Assembly (NCBI RefSeq): GCF_900111005.1
Contig: NZ_FOFV01000013.1
Coordinates: 204,008 to 268,007, forward strand
DNA from: Lentzea albida
Lineage (GTDB): Bacteria; Actinomycetota; Actinomycetes; Mycobacteriales; Pseudonocardiaceae
Length of the DNA: 64,000 nt
Direction: 5' to 3'
Of this stretch, positions 24,231 through 33,948 are shown piece by piece; position 1 is the stretch's first letter, and the number at the start of each line of letters is the position of its first letter. The translations under genes and the position numbers were made by a program. A model generated the notes under the pieces. That model had not been told where the DNA came from and ran no database searches. It saw only the letters and a program-made list of their open reading frames with translations.

Positions 24231-26402
24231 TCAGAACGCCTGCGCGGTCCTCAGGCGGTGGGCCAGCGCCGTGTGGCGGCGGCCCGCCCCGACCGTGCGC
24301 ACGGCCTGGCCGATCGCCCGCTTGCTGCCCACGAGCACGACGAGCTTCTTCGCGCGCGTGACGGCGGTGTAGAGCAGGTTGCGCTGCAGCATCATCCACG
24401 CGCTGGTCGTGATCGGGATGACCACGCACGGGTACTCGCTGCCCTGTGACCGGTGGATGGTCATGGCGTAGGCGTGGCTGAGCTCGTCCAGCTCGGAGAA
24501 CTCGTAGTCGACCTCTTCGTCCTCGTCGGTGCGGATCGTCAGCTTCTGCTCGACGGCGTCGAGGGCGATGACGACGCCCAGCGTGCCGTTGAAGACGCCG
24601 TTCTTGCCCTTGTCGTAGTTGTTGCGGATCTGCGTGACCTTGTCGCCGAGCTTGAACACCCTGCCGCCGAACCGCTTCTCGGGCAGGTTGTCGCGCGACG
24701 GCGTGAGGGCTTCCTGGAGCACGGTGTTGAGCGCGCCTGCACCCGCCGGGCCGCGGTGCATCGGGGCGAGGACCTGGATGTCCTTGCGCGGGTCGAGCCG
24801 GAACTTGCGCGGGATGCGGTTCGCGACGACGTCGACGGTCAGGTTCGCCGCCTCCTCCGCCTCGTCGGTGCTGAAGAGGAAGAAGTCCGGCATGCCCTGG
24901 ACGATCGGGTAGTCGCCGCTGTTGATGCGGTGGGCGTTCGTGACGACGCCGGACTCCTGGGCCTGGCGGAAGATGTGCGTGAGCCGGACGTTCGGGACCG
25001 GGCTGCCCTGCGCCAGCACGTCCCGCAGCACCTCCCCCGCGCCGACGGACGGCAGCTGGTCGACGTCGCCGACGAGCAGCAGGTGCGCGCCGGGCGGGAC
25101 GGCCTTCACGAGCTTGTTGGCCAGCAACAGGTCCAGCATCGAGGCCTCGTCCACGACCACGAGGTCGGCGTCGAGCGGGTGGTCGCGGTCGTACGCCGCG
25201 TCGCCGCCGGGCTTAAGTTCGAGCAGGCGGTGGACGGTGCGGGCCTCGTGGCCGGTCAGTTCGGTGAGGCGCTTCGCGGCACGTCCGGTCGGGGCGGCCA
25301 GGACGATCTTGGCGCGTTTCGCCTGGGCGAGCCGGACGATCGAGCGGACCGTGAAGCTCTTGCCGCAGCCGGGGCCGCCGGTGAGCACGGCGACCTTCTG
25401 CGTGAGGGCCAGCTTGACCGCCGCGGCCTGGTGTTCCTCGAGGTCGGTGCCGAGCCAGGCGAAGGCCTTGTCCCAGTCGACGGTGGCGAAGCTCGGCATG
25501 CGGTCGGTGTCGGCGTGCAGCAGGCGTTTGAGCTGGGCCGCCATCGAGATCTCGGCGCGGTGGAACGGGACCAGGTAGATGGCGATCTCGTCGTCCGGGA
25601 GCTCCTCCCGGACCACGCCCTCCTCCTCGACCAGTTCGGCGAGGCAGTCGATGACCAGGCCGGTGTCGACCTGGAGGATCTTGATGGCGTCCGCGATGAG
25701 GGCCTGTTCGGGCAGGTAGCAGTTGCCGTCGGTGGTGGCCTCGGAGAGCGTGAACTGCAGGCCTGCCTTGACGCGCTGCGGGCTGTCGTGCGGGATGCCG
25801 ACGGCCTTCGCGATGACGTCGGCGGTCTTGAAGCCGATGCCCCAGACGTCCGCGGCCAGCCGGTACGGCTCGTCCCGGACGACGTCGATGGACTTGTCCG
25901 CGTACTGCTTGTAGACGCGGACGGCGAGGCTCGTGGAGACGCCGACGCCCTGGAGGAAGACCATGACCTCCTTGATGGCCTTCTGCTCCTCCCACGCGTC
26001 GGCGATGAGCTTGGTGCGCTTCGGGCCGAGCTTGGGGACCTCGATCAGGCGCTCGGGTTCGTTCTCGATGACGTCGAGGGCGCTGACGCCGAAGTGGGTG
26101 ACGATCTTGTCCGCGAGCACCGGCCCGATGCCCTTGATCAGGCCGGACCCGAGGTAGCGGCGGATGCCCTGGATCGTCGCGGGCAGGATCGTCGTGTAGT
26201 CGTCGACGTGGAACTGCTTGCCGTACTGCGGGTGCGAGCCCCACGTGCCGCGCATGCGGATGGACTCGCCCGGCTGCGCCCCGAGCAGCGCGCCGACGAC
26301 CGTGACCAGGTCACCGCGGCCCGTGTCGACCTTGGCGACGGTGTAGCCGTTGTCCTCGTTGGCGTAGGTGATCCTCTCCAGGACCGCTTCGAGGACGTTC
26401 AT
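24231..26402 (-). CDS. recD2: RecD2-type ATP-dependent DNA helicase
   Basis: A 723-residue SF1B 5'-3' helicase. N-terminal OB-like and helix-hairpin-helix region (IKGIGPVLADKIV, VPKLGPKRTKLI, WGIGFKTADVIAKAVG), then Walker A GGPGCGKS, DEASM (motif II), GDVDQLPSVGAG (motif III), and the late AYAMTIHRSQGSEYP and LLYTAVTRAKK. RecD2 works without RecBC in recombination-linked repair and replication-fork processing. Length and domain order are normal. It is divergent from the two-component system. Confidence 0.95.
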   Translation of the reverse strand: MNVLEAVLERITYANEDNGYTVAKVDTGRGDLVTVVGALLGAQPGESIRMRGTWGSHPQYGKQFHVDDYTTILPATIQGIRRYLGSGLIKGIGPVLADKIVTHFGVSALDVIENEPERLIEVPKLGPKRTKLIADAWEEQKAIKEVMVFLQGVGVSTSLAVRVYKQYADKSIDVVRDEPYRLAADVWGIGFKTADVIAKAVGIPHDSPQRVKAGLQFTLSEATTDGNCYLPEQALIADAIKILQVDTGLVIDCLAELVEEEGVVREELPDDEIAIYLVPFHRAEISMAAQLKRLLHADTDRMPSFATVDWDKAFAWLGTDLEEHQAAAVKLALTQKVAVLTGGPGCGKSFTVRSIVRLAQAKRAKIVLAAPTGRAAKRLTELTGHEARTVHRLLELKPGGDAAYDRDHPLDADLVVVDEASMLDLLLANKLVKAVPPGAHLLLVGDVDQLPSVGAGEVLRDVLAQGSPVPNVRLTHIFRQAQESGVVTNAHRINSGDYPIVQGMPDFFLFSTDEAEEAANLTVDVVANRIPRKFRLDPRKDIQVLAPMHRGPAGAGALNTVLQEALTPSRDNLPEKRFGGRVFKLGDKVTQIRNNYDKGKNGVFNGTLGVVIALDAVEQKLTIRTDEDEEVDYEFSELDELSHAYAMTIHRSQGSEYPCVVIPITTSAWMMLQRNLLYTAVTRAKKLVVLVGSKRAIGQAVRTVGAGRRHTALAHRLRTAQAF

Positions 26403-26486
26403 GGTGCGAACCTACCTCGCAGGTCTGCACACGATCTTCACAACTTGTCCCGGCGTCCTCCACGACATACCCATAAAGTCGCCGCC

Positions 26487-27161
26487 ATGACAGGTCAGCG
26501 CAGGGTGCTCGTCGTGGAGGACGACATCACGATCGCCGAGTCCGTGGCCGCGCGGCTGCGGGCGGAGGGGTTCGAGGTGGCCGTGGCGCACGACGGTCCG
26601 TCCGGGGTGGCCATGGCGGCCGCCTTCGGTCCTGACCTGGTGGTTCTCGACGTGATGCTGCCGGGGTACGACGGGCTCGAGGTGTGCCGGCGGATCCAGG
26701 CGTCGCGGTCGGTGCCCGTGCTGATGCTGACCGCGCGGGGGGACGAGACCGACCTGCTGGTCGGGCTCGCCGTGGGGGCCGACGACTACCTGACGAAGCC
26801 GTTCTCGATGCGCGAACTGGCCGCACGTGTGCACGTGCTGCTGCGCCGCGTGTCCCGTGCGGTGTCGTCGCGGTCGCTGGAGCTGGGCGACCTGCTCATC
26901 GACCTGTCGTCGCGGCGGGTGTCGCGTTCGGGCGTCGAGGCACACCTGACGCCGACCGAGTACGACCTGCTGGTGTTCCTGGCCGAACGCCCCTCCGCCG
27001 TGCAGGCACGGGAGCGCCTGCTGGCGGAGGCGTGCGGGTGGCACGAGGGAGCGTCGTCGCGGACGGTCGACTCGCACGTGAAGGCGCTGCGCCGCAAGCT
27101 CGGCGCCGACCTCATCCGGACCGTGCACGGCGTCGGGTACGCGCTGGAGGTACCGCGATGA
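26487..27161 (+). CDS. OmpR-family response regulator
   Basis: A 224-residue protein: receiver domain (VLVVEDDITIAESVAARL, phosphoacceptor in LVVLDVMLPGYDG, T in MLTARGDE, K in LTKPFS) and a C-terminal winged helix (LTPTEYDLLVFL, TVDSHVKALRRKLG, IRTVHGVGYALE). Translationally coupled to the histidine kinase by an ATGA overlap, so it is its partner. Targets are unknown; the following DUF4153 gene is a candidate. Confidence 0.95.
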   Translation: MTGQRRVLVVEDDITIAESVAARLRAEGFEVAVAHDGPSGVAMAAAFGPDLVVLDVMLPGYDGLEVCRRIQASRSVPVLMLTARGDETDLLVGLAVGADDYLTKPFSMRELAARVHVLLRRVSRAVSSRSLELGDLLIDLSSRRVSRSGVEAHLTPTEYDLLVFLAERPSAVQARERLLAEACGWHEGASSRTVDSHVKALRRKLGADLIRTVHGVGYALEVPR

Positions 27162-28156
27162 GACGGGTGCTCGAGCTGATCGACATGCTGCCGCGTCCGC
27201 TGGACTCGGTGCGGTCGATCAAGCTCAAGCTCGGCATCGTGATCGTGGTGTCCGGGTGCGTGTCGTTCGCGTACTTCCGCTACGTGACGGGGTGGCTGCC
27301 GCCGCGGACCACTTTGATCGCGCTGGTGTTGGGGCTGCTGACCTCGCAGCTGCTCGCGCACGGCATGACCTCGCCGTTGCGGGAGATGACCTCCGCGGCG
27401 CGGTCGATGGCCTCCGGTGACTACTCGCGTTCGGTGCGGGCCACGTCGTCCGACGAGGTCGGCCAGCTCGCGGAGGCGTTCACGGTGATGGCTTCGGATC
27501 TGGCCGCGGCCGACCAGCAGCGGCGTGAGCTGATCGCGAACGTGTCGCACGAGCTGCGGACTCCGATCTCCGCGTTGCAGGCGGTGCTGGAGAACGTGGT
27601 GGACGGGGTCGCTGCCCCTGATGCCGCGACCATGCGGACGGCCCTCGCCCAGACCGAGCGGCTGGGGCGGCTGGTCACCGAACTGCTCGACCTGTCGAAG
27701 ATCGACGCCGGGGTGCTGTCGCTGAACCGGGAGACGCTGTCGGTGTCGTCGCTGGTGGCGGATGTGGTGGCGGAGGCCGCGGTGGCCGCGCCCGCCGCCT
27801 CGTTCTCGATCGACGTTCCCGGCGACCTGACCGTTCTCGCCGACGGGGAGCGGCTGCACCAGGTGCTGGTGAACCTGGTGGACAACGCGGCCCGGCACGG
27901 ACCCACCGGGGGGTTGGTGTCCGTGTCCGGGTACGCGTCCGGAGCGTGCGTGGTGCTGGAGGTCCGGGACGAGGGGCCGGGGATCGCGGTCGCCGACCGG
28001 TCCCGGATCTTCGAGAGGTTCACCCGAGGGGAGAGGGCGGGCGGTGGCGGGACCGGGCTCGGGCTCGCCATCGCCCGGTGGGTGGTGGACCTGCACGGCG
28101 GCACGATCGCCGTGGTGGACCCCGGGTCGTGCATCCGGGTGACTTTGCCCCGCTGA
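27158..28156 (+). CDS. sensor histidine kinase
   Basis: A 332-residue membrane kinase. Two adjacent transmembrane helices (about 22-42 and 52-68, separated by only a short RYVTGWLPP loop, so almost no extracellular sensor), a HAMP domain (PLREMTSAARSMASGDYS), the DHp box SHELRTPISALQ with the phosphoaccepting histidine, and an ATPase domain (VLVNLVDNAARHG, DEGPGIA, GTGLGLAIARWVVDLHGG). The missing external domain suggests it senses the membrane or a partner protein. Forms a pair with the upstream OmpR-type regulator. Confidence 0.95.
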   Translation: MRRVLELIDMLPRPLDSVRSIKLKLGIVIVVSGCVSFAYFRYVTGWLPPRTTLIALVLGLLTSQLLAHGMTSPLREMTSAARSMASGDYSRSVRATSSDEVGQLAEAFTVMASDLAAADQQRRELIANVSHELRTPISALQAVLENVVDGVAAPDAATMRTALAQTERLGRLVTELLDLSKIDAGVLSLNRETLSVSSLVADVVAEAAVAAPAASFSIDVPGDLTVLADGERLHQVLVNLVDNAARHGPTGGLVSVSGYASGACVVLEVRDEGPGIAVADRSRIFERFTRGERAGGGGTGLGLAIARWVVDLHGGTIAVVDPGSCIRVTLPR

Positions 28157-28238
28157 CTTTTCTTGTTCGTTCTCGTCCGCACCCGTTCGTGCTGGTGTGG
28201 CGGTGAAGCGCGCCCGTTTTCGGGCTTGGGAGAGAGAC

Positions 28239-30110
28239 ATGACTGACTCTGGTGAGACGTCCGGGACGCCTGGGAAGCCTTCGAAGCCTGCGCGGAAGGC
28301 GGTGGGGAAGGGGGTCGGGCGGTCGCGGTACCGGGATTTCCGGAGGGTGGGGTACCGGCCGGTGGCCGGAGGGCCGGCGGGCGCTGAGGAGTCGGCGGGT
28401 GCCGGGGAGCCGGCGGAGGAGGCCGCCACCGCCGGGGACAAGCCCCAGCCCGCGCAGCCCGAGGCAGCGGCGGAGTCCAAGCCCGCGGCTGACACGCCTG
28501 ACACGGCAGAGGCCAAGCCGACCGCCGACAAGCCCGTGGCAGAGGCGAAGCCCGCCGCGCAGCCCACCCCGGCCGTCCAACCCGCCGCGGTCGTCACCGC
28601 CACCCTCCCCCCACCGTCCCCGTGGCAGGGCCCGCCCCGCTACCCCACTCCCACCCCCGCCATGGCCACCCCAGGCGTCCCGTTCATGCCCTGGTGGCGC
28701 CCACCCACCACCGGCGCCCCCGGCAAGGCCCTGATCGCGGGCCTCGCCGCGGGCCTGGCCGGCGCCTTCCTCGCCGTGCCCAACAACGGCATCGGCTGGT
28801 TCCTGGCCGGGCTCGTCGGCGTCGGCGCGGTGCTGTTCTACAGCGGCAAGCCCACGGTCGAGCGGGCGTTGTGGCTGGCGGCCGCCCTGGCGTTCCTCGC
28901 GATGGCGTTCCTCCGGGCCGCGGAGTGGGTGTTCCCGCTCAGCCTCCTGGCGTCCATGCTCTGCGGGTCGATCGCGATGGCCGGCGGCAAGACGGTGCGA
29001 GGGCTCGTGTTCGGGGCCGTCGGGGTCGGGCTGGGTGCGTTCCGGTCGATCCCGTGGGTCGCGAAGGGGGTCAAGAAGCGCGGGCCGATCGGCATCAGGC
29101 CGTTCGTCTCCGTTGGTGTGGCGTTGGTGCTGTTGTTGGTCTTCGGGTCGTTGCTGGCCGGGGCGGACAAGGGGTTCAACGACTTCCTCGAGGCGTTGGT
29201 GCCCGACCTGAACCTGGACGACTGGGTGCAGCAGGCGTTCTTCGGGGTGGTGGCGGCGTTCGGGGCGCTCGGCGCCTGTTATCTGGTGGCGGCGCCGCCG
29301 GAGATCGACGAGGACGCCGAGCAGAAGCCCGGGTCGTTGCGGCTCAAGGACTACGGGTTGCCCGTGGGTGTGCTTGTGTTGCTGTTCACCGGGTTCGTGG
29401 GGACGCAGCTCGCGGTGTTGTTCGGTGGCGAGGCGTACGTGATGAAGACGGCCGGGGTGACGTTCGCCGAGTACGCGCGGTCCGGGTTCTGGCAGCTGCT
29501 GTGGGTCACGATCCTGACGCTCGGCGTGATCGCCGGTGTGGCGCGGTTCGCGGTGAAGAAGTCGCAGAAGGACCAGTTGTGGCTGCGGGTTCTCCTCGGT
29601 TCACTGGCTGTTCTCACACTCGTCATCGTCGCGAGTGCCTTGAGCCGCATGTGGTTCTACCAGCAGGCGTACGGGTGGACGGTGCTGCGGCTGCTCGTCG
29701 CGTCGTGCGAGGTGTGGCTGGCCGTGGTGTACGTGATGGTGATCGCGAGCGGGATCTCGTTGCGCGCCAACTGGTTGCCGAAGGCGATCGTCGCTACGGG
29801 TGCCGCGTTCTTCCTCGTTGTGGTGGCGATGAACCCCGAACGAGTGGTCGCCGACTACAACGTGTCGCGGTTCGAGGCCACGCAGAAGATCGACACGTAC
29901 TACCTGTCGCAGTTGTCCGAGGACGCGGCGCCCGCGCTCGTCAGGCTTCCGGAGTACGAACGCTCGTGTGCGTTGCGGCGGTTGAAGAACCGCACGCCCG
30001 AGAAGGACTGGCGGGAGTGGAACCTCGCGCGCCACAACGCGAAGAAGTCACTCGAAAGTGTTGTGGTGACTGAGGTCACCTGTGAAGGCGCATACTCGGG
30101 AGAGAGGTAA
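28239..30110 (+). CDS. DUF4153 (DUF4173)-type polytopic membrane protein
   Basis: A 623-residue protein. The first 170 residues are a low-complexity Pro/Ala/Glu/Lys region likely cytoplasmic (AEESAGAGEP, repeated PKPA-like units); then about 12 hydrophobic helices from residue 172 (ALIAGLAAGLAGAF) to 480, and a C-terminal soluble part with RFEATQKIDTYYLSQLSEDA, PEYERSCALRRLKN and DWREWNLARHNA. That last pattern (Y-N-V-x-R, D-x-x-Y-L-x-x-L-S-x-D-A-x-P) is typical of DUF4153/4173 proteins, whose function is unknown. ATG 28239 follows GGGAGAGA. It follows a two-component pair and precedes the Pls-like gene. Confidence 0.8.
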   Translation: MTDSGETSGTPGKPSKPARKAVGKGVGRSRYRDFRRVGYRPVAGGPAGAEESAGAGEPAEEAATAGDKPQPAQPEAAAESKPAADTPDTAEAKPTADKPVAEAKPAAQPTPAVQPAAVVTATLPPPSPWQGPPRYPTPTPAMATPGVPFMPWWRPPTTGAPGKALIAGLAAGLAGAFLAVPNNGIGWFLAGLVGVGAVLFYSGKPTVERALWLAAALAFLAMAFLRAAEWVFPLSLLASMLCGSIAMAGGKTVRGLVFGAVGVGLGAFRSIPWVAKGVKKRGPIGIRPFVSVGVALVLLLVFGSLLAGADKGFNDFLEALVPDLNLDDWVQQAFFGVVAAFGALGACYLVAAPPEIDEDAEQKPGSLRLKDYGLPVGVLVLLFTGFVGTQLAVLFGGEAYVMKTAGVTFAEYARSGFWQLLWVTILTLGVIAGVARFAVKKSQKDQLWLRVLLGSLAVLTLVIVASALSRMWFYQQAYGWTVLRLLVASCEVWLAVVYVMVIASGISLRANWLPKAIVATGAAFFLVVVAMNPERVVADYNVSRFEATQKIDTYYLSQLSEDAAPALVRLPEYERSCALRRLKNRTPEKDWREWNLARHNAKKSLESVVVTEVTCEGAYSGER

Positions 30111-30174
30111 GCCGTTACGTGACTGTAAAGTTGGTCGGCTACCAGTTGCCGAGAGGGTGAGAAGTGACGCACAA

Positions 30175-33100
30175 GTGACGATCGCGGCTGAACCCGTTGT
30201 CCTCCCATCGATGTTCACCGCAGGCGAGGCGCCTTCACCGCGCACCCTCCTGGACATCCTGCGCGCGAGTGCCGAGACGCACCCGAACGCGCTGGCCGTC
30301 GACGACGGCACCACCGCGCTGACGTACCGCGCACTGATCACGGAAGTACTGGAACTCAAGGACAAGCTCGCCGCCGAAGGTGTCGGGATCGGCGACCGGG
30401 TCGGCATCCGCGTGCCGTCCGGGACGGTCGACCTCTACGTCTCGATCCTGGCGACCCTCGCGGCCGGCGCGGCCTACGTGCCCGTCGACTTCGAAGATCC
30501 GGACGAGCGCGCCGAGCTCGTTTTCGGTGAGGCACAGGTGGGTGCCGTGCTGGGCGAGGGCCGATCCCTTGTGCGGCACGGCTCCACGCTCGGCGTCACC
30601 GGAGAACCCGGGCTGGACGACGACGCGTGGATCATCTTCACGTCCGGTTCGACCGGCAAGCCCAAGGGCGTCGCCGTGACGCACCGCAGCGCCGCCGCGT
30701 TCGTCGACGCCGAAGCGCGGCTGTTCCTGCAGGATGAGCCGATCGGGCCCGACGACCGCGTGCTCGCGGGTCTCTCGGTCGCGTTCGACGCCTCCTGCGA
30801 GGAGATGTGGCTCGCGTGGCGCTACGGCGCCTGCCTGGTGCCCGCGCCGCGGTCGCTGGTGCGCACCGGCATGGATTTGGGGCCGTGGCTGGTCGAGCAG
30901 GAGATCACCGTCGTCTCCACGGTGCCCACGCTGGCCGCGCTGTGGCCCGTCGAGGCACTGGACGACGTGCGGCTGCTGATCTTCGGCGGCGAGGCCTGCC
31001 CTCCCGAACTGGCCGAGCGGCTCGCCGTCCCCGGCCGCGAGGTCTGGAACACCTACGGGCCGACGGAGGCCACCGTCGTCGCCTGCGCCGCGCAGATGAC
31101 CGGCCAGGGCCCCGTGCGCATCGGACTGCCGCTCGACGGCTGGGACCTCGTCGTGGTGGACGCCCAGGGCGAGGTCGTGCCCATGGGCGAGTCCGGCGAA
31201 CTGGTCATCGGCGGCGTCGGCCTGGCGCGCTACCTCGACGCCGAGAAGGACGCGCAGAAGTACGCGCCGCTGCCCTCGATGGGCTGGGACCGCGCGTACC
31301 GCAGCGGTGACGTGGTCCGCGCCGAGCCGGAAGGCCTCGTCTTCCTCGGGCGCGCGGACGAGCAGATCAAGCTCGGCGGCCGCCGCATCGAGCTCGGCGA
31401 GGTCGACGCGGCGCTCGGCGCGCTGTCCGGTGTCGCCGGAGCCGCCGCGGCCGTGCGCACGACTCGCGGCGGCAACCAGATCCTCGTCGGCTACGTCGTC
31501 GCGGACGGCGAGTTCGACCAGGACGCGGCCGTCGAGCAGCTGCGCACCGAACTGCCGGCCGCCCTCGTCCCGTTGATCGCGGTGGTCGAGACGCTGCCGA
31601 CGCGCACGTCCGGCAAGGTCGACCGCGCCGCCCTGCCGTGGCCGCTCGAGTCGATGGACACCGCCGGTGTGGTGTTCAGCGGGCTCGAGGGCTGGCTCGC
31701 GGAGCGGTGGGCCGAGGTGCTCGGCTCCGGCCCTGCCTCCGAGGACGCGAACTTCTTCGCGTCCGGCGGCAGCTCGCTCGGCGCCGCGCAGCTCGTGTCG
31801 ATGATCCGCGCGCGCTACCCGAGCACGTCGGTGCAGGACATCTATCAGAACCCCACGCTCTACAAGCTCGCGCGCAGGCTGGAGTCGTACGGCGAGACGG
31901 CCGAGGTGCGCGAGGTCGCGCCGACGCCGCGCTGGACCGGTGTCGTCCAGACGCTGCTGATGGTCCCGCTGCTCACGGTCGCCGGCGCGCGCTGGGTCGT
32001 GGCACTGACCGCGCTCTCGAACGTGCTGGGCTGGACGTCGGTGTCCTGGTGGTGGGTCGCGGCCGGGTTCGTCCTGTTCCTCAGCCCCGCCGGGCGTCTC
32101 GCGATCTCCGCGGGCGGCGCGCGATTGCTGCTGCGCGGCGTGAAGCCGGGCACGTACCCGCGCGGCGGTTCCGTCCACTTGCGACTGTGGACCGCCGAGG
32201 TGCTGGCGCAGATGTCCCGCGCCACCGAGCTTTCCGGTTCCTGGGTCACGCACTACGCGCGGGCGCTGGGCGCGAAGATCGGCGAAGGCGCCGACCTGCA
32301 CTCGTTGCCGCCCGTCACGGGCATGCTCAAGGTCGGGCGCGGCGCCGCCGTCGAGCCCGAGGTCGACCTGTCCGGCTGGTGGATCGACGGCGACAGGCTG
32401 CGCATCGGCCGCGTCCGGATCGGCGCGGGCGCGACCGTCGGTGCCCGCAGCACGCTGTTCCCCGGCGCGCGGATCGGCAAGAAGGCCGAGGTGGCGCCCG
32501 GTTCGGGCGTGCGCGGCTCGGTGCCGACCGGTCAGCGCTGGGCGGGCGTCCCGGCGATCCGCGAGGGCAAGGCCGCGCGGTCGTTCCCGTCGCGCCGCCC
32601 GGAGCGCTCGCGCCTCTGGAACCTCATGTACGGCCTCTCGTCCGGCCTGCTGGCCGCACTGCCACTGCTGGCGGCCGCTCCTGCCCTGCTGTACGTGCTG
32701 CGCCGCCCCGTGACGCTGACGTCGGCGCTGTGGGACGTCCCGGTCGCCTCCGCGATCTGGTTCGGCTCGTACGCGCTGATCGTGCTGGTCGCCGTGCGCC
32801 TGCTGGGCATCGGCATGCGCGAGGGGTACTACCCCGTGCACAGCCGCGTGGCCTGGGCCGCGTGGACGACCGAGCGGTTGATGAACAACGCGCGCTCGGC
32901 TCTGTTCCCGCTGTACGCGTCGCTGTTCACGCCCGTGTGGCTGCGTCTGCTGGGCATGAAGGTCGGCCGCGGCGTCGAGGCGTCCACGGTGGTCGCGCTG
33001 CCGAAGATGACCAGGGTGGGCGACGGCGCGTTCCTGGCCGACGACACGATGGTCGCGTCCTACGAGCTCGGCGGCGGCTGGCTGCGCATCGCCACCGCGC

Positions 33101-33948
33101 GCGTCGGCAAGCGGGCGTTCCTGGGCAACTCGGGCATGACCGCGCCCGGTCGCGCGGTGCCGAAGGGCGGGCTCGTGGGCGTGCTGTCGGCGGCGCCGAA
33201 GCGGGCCAAGGCCGGGTCGTCGTACCTCGGCATGCCGCCGATGAAGCTGCCGCGCGCCGCCGAGGTCTCGGACCAGTCGCGCACGTTCGACCCGCCGAAG
33301 CACCTGATGTGGGCGCGGGCGCTGGTCGAGCTGTGCCGGTTCGTGCCGGTGATGCTGAACGTGGCTCTCGTCGTGGGCGTGCTGTTCGCGCTGAAGGAGT
33401 TCGGCCTCTGGGCCTCCGGCCTCGTGCTGCTGGGTGCCGGCGTGGCCGCGTGCCTGGTCGCCGTGGTCGCCAAGTGGACGCTCGTGGGCCGCTTCAAGAC
33501 CCGCGAGTACCCGCTGTGGTCGGCGTTCGTGTGGCGCAACGAGCTGGCGGACACGTTCGTCGAGGTGCTCGCGGTGCCGTGGCTGATCGGGTTCTCCGGC
33601 GGCACGCCGATCATGAACCTGTGGCTGCGCTCGCTGGGCGCGTCCGTCGGCCGAGGGGTGTGGTGCGAGTCGTACTGGCTGCCCGAGGCCGACCTGGTGG
33701 AGCTCGGTGCCGGGGCGACCGTGAACCGGGGCTGTGTCGTGCAGACGCACCTGTTCCACGACCGGATCCTGCGGATGGACCGGGTGGAGCTGGGCGCCGG
33801 GTCCACTTTGGGCCCGCACGGCATCGTGCTGCCCGGCGCGTCCGTCGGCGACCACACGACGATCGGACCCGCCTCGCTGGTCATGCGCGGAGAGGATGTA
33901 CCGTCGGGAACCCGTTGGCTGGGCAACCCGATCTCCGCGTGGACATGA
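30175..33948 (+). CDS. Pls/PosA-type membrane non-ribosomal peptide synthetase (homopoly-amino-acid synthetase-like)
   Basis: A protein of about 1257 residues. Residues about 15-510 are an adenylation domain (FTSGSTGKPKGVAV, NTYGPTEAT, YRSGDVVR, GRADEQIKLGGRRIELGEV, TRTSGKVDR). A thiolation domain follows with the phosphopantetheine serine in FASGGSSLGA. Residues after about 600 hold roughly six membrane segments around hexapeptide-repeat (left-handed helix) domains (LRIGRVRIGAGATVGARST, GAGSTLGPHGIVLPGASVGD). This order is that of epsilon-poly-L-lysine synthetase (Pls), which polymerises one amino acid without a condensation domain. By hand alignment the specificity residues are D-A-E-S-I-G-T-V-V-K; the acidic third residue suits a basic side chain. 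Start is uncertain (GTG 30175 chosen). The M1 peptidase gene overlaps by ATGA. Confidence 0.88.
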   Translation: MTIAAEPVVLPSMFTAGEAPSPRTLLDILRASAETHPNALAVDDGTTALTYRALITEVLELKDKLAAEGVGIGDRVGIRVPSGTVDLYVSILATLAAGAAYVPVDFEDPDERAELVFGEAQVGAVLGEGRSLVRHGSTLGVTGEPGLDDDAWIIFTSGSTGKPKGVAVTHRSAAAFVDAEARLFLQDEPIGPDDRVLAGLSVAFDASCEEMWLAWRYGACLVPAPRSLVRTGMDLGPWLVEQEITVVSTVPTLAALWPVEALDDVRLLIFGGEACPPELAERLAVPGREVWNTYGPTEATVVACAAQMTGQGPVRIGLPLDGWDLVVVDAQGEVVPMGESGELVIGGVGLARYLDAEKDAQKYAPLPSMGWDRAYRSGDVVRAEPEGLVFLGRADEQIKLGGRRIELGEVDAALGALSGVAGAAAAVRTTRGGNQILVGYVVADGEFDQDAAVEQLRTELPAALVPLIAVVETLPTRTSGKVDRAALPWPLESMDTAGVVFSGLEGWLAERWAEVLGSGPASEDANFFASGGSSLGAAQLVSMIRARYPSTSVQDIYQNPTLYKLARRLESYGETAEVREVAPTPRWTGVVQTLLMVPLLTVAGARWVVALTALSNVLGWTSVSWWWVAAGFVLFLSPAGRLAISAGGARLLLRGVKPGTYPRGGSVHLRLWTAEVLAQMSRATELSGSWVTHYARALGAKIGEGADLHSLPPVTGMLKVGRGAAVEPEVDLSGWWIDGDRLRIGRVRIGAGATVGARSTLFPGARIGKKAEVAPGSGVRGSVPTGQRWAGVPAIREGKAARSFPSRRPERSRLWNLMYGLSSGLLAALPLLAAAPALLYVLRRPVTLTSALWDVPVASAIWFGSYALIVLVAVRLLGIGMREGYYPVHSRVAWAAWTTERLMNNARSALFPLYASLFTPVWLRLLGMKVGRGVEASTVVALPKMTRVGDGAFLADDTMVASYELGGGWLRIATARVGKRAFLGNSGMTAPGRAVPKGGLVGVLSAAPKRAKAGSSYLGMPPMKLPRAAEVSDQSRTFDPPKHLMWARALVELCRFVPVMLNVALVVGVLFALKEFGLWASGLVLLGAGVAACLVAVVAKWTLVGRFKTREYPLWSAFVWRNELADTFVEVLAVPWLIGFSGGTPIMNLWLRSLGASVGRGVWCESYWLPEADLVELGAGATVNRGCVVQTHLFHDRILRMDRVELGAGSTLGPHGIVLPGASVGDHTTIGPASLVMRGEDVPSGTRWLGNPISAWT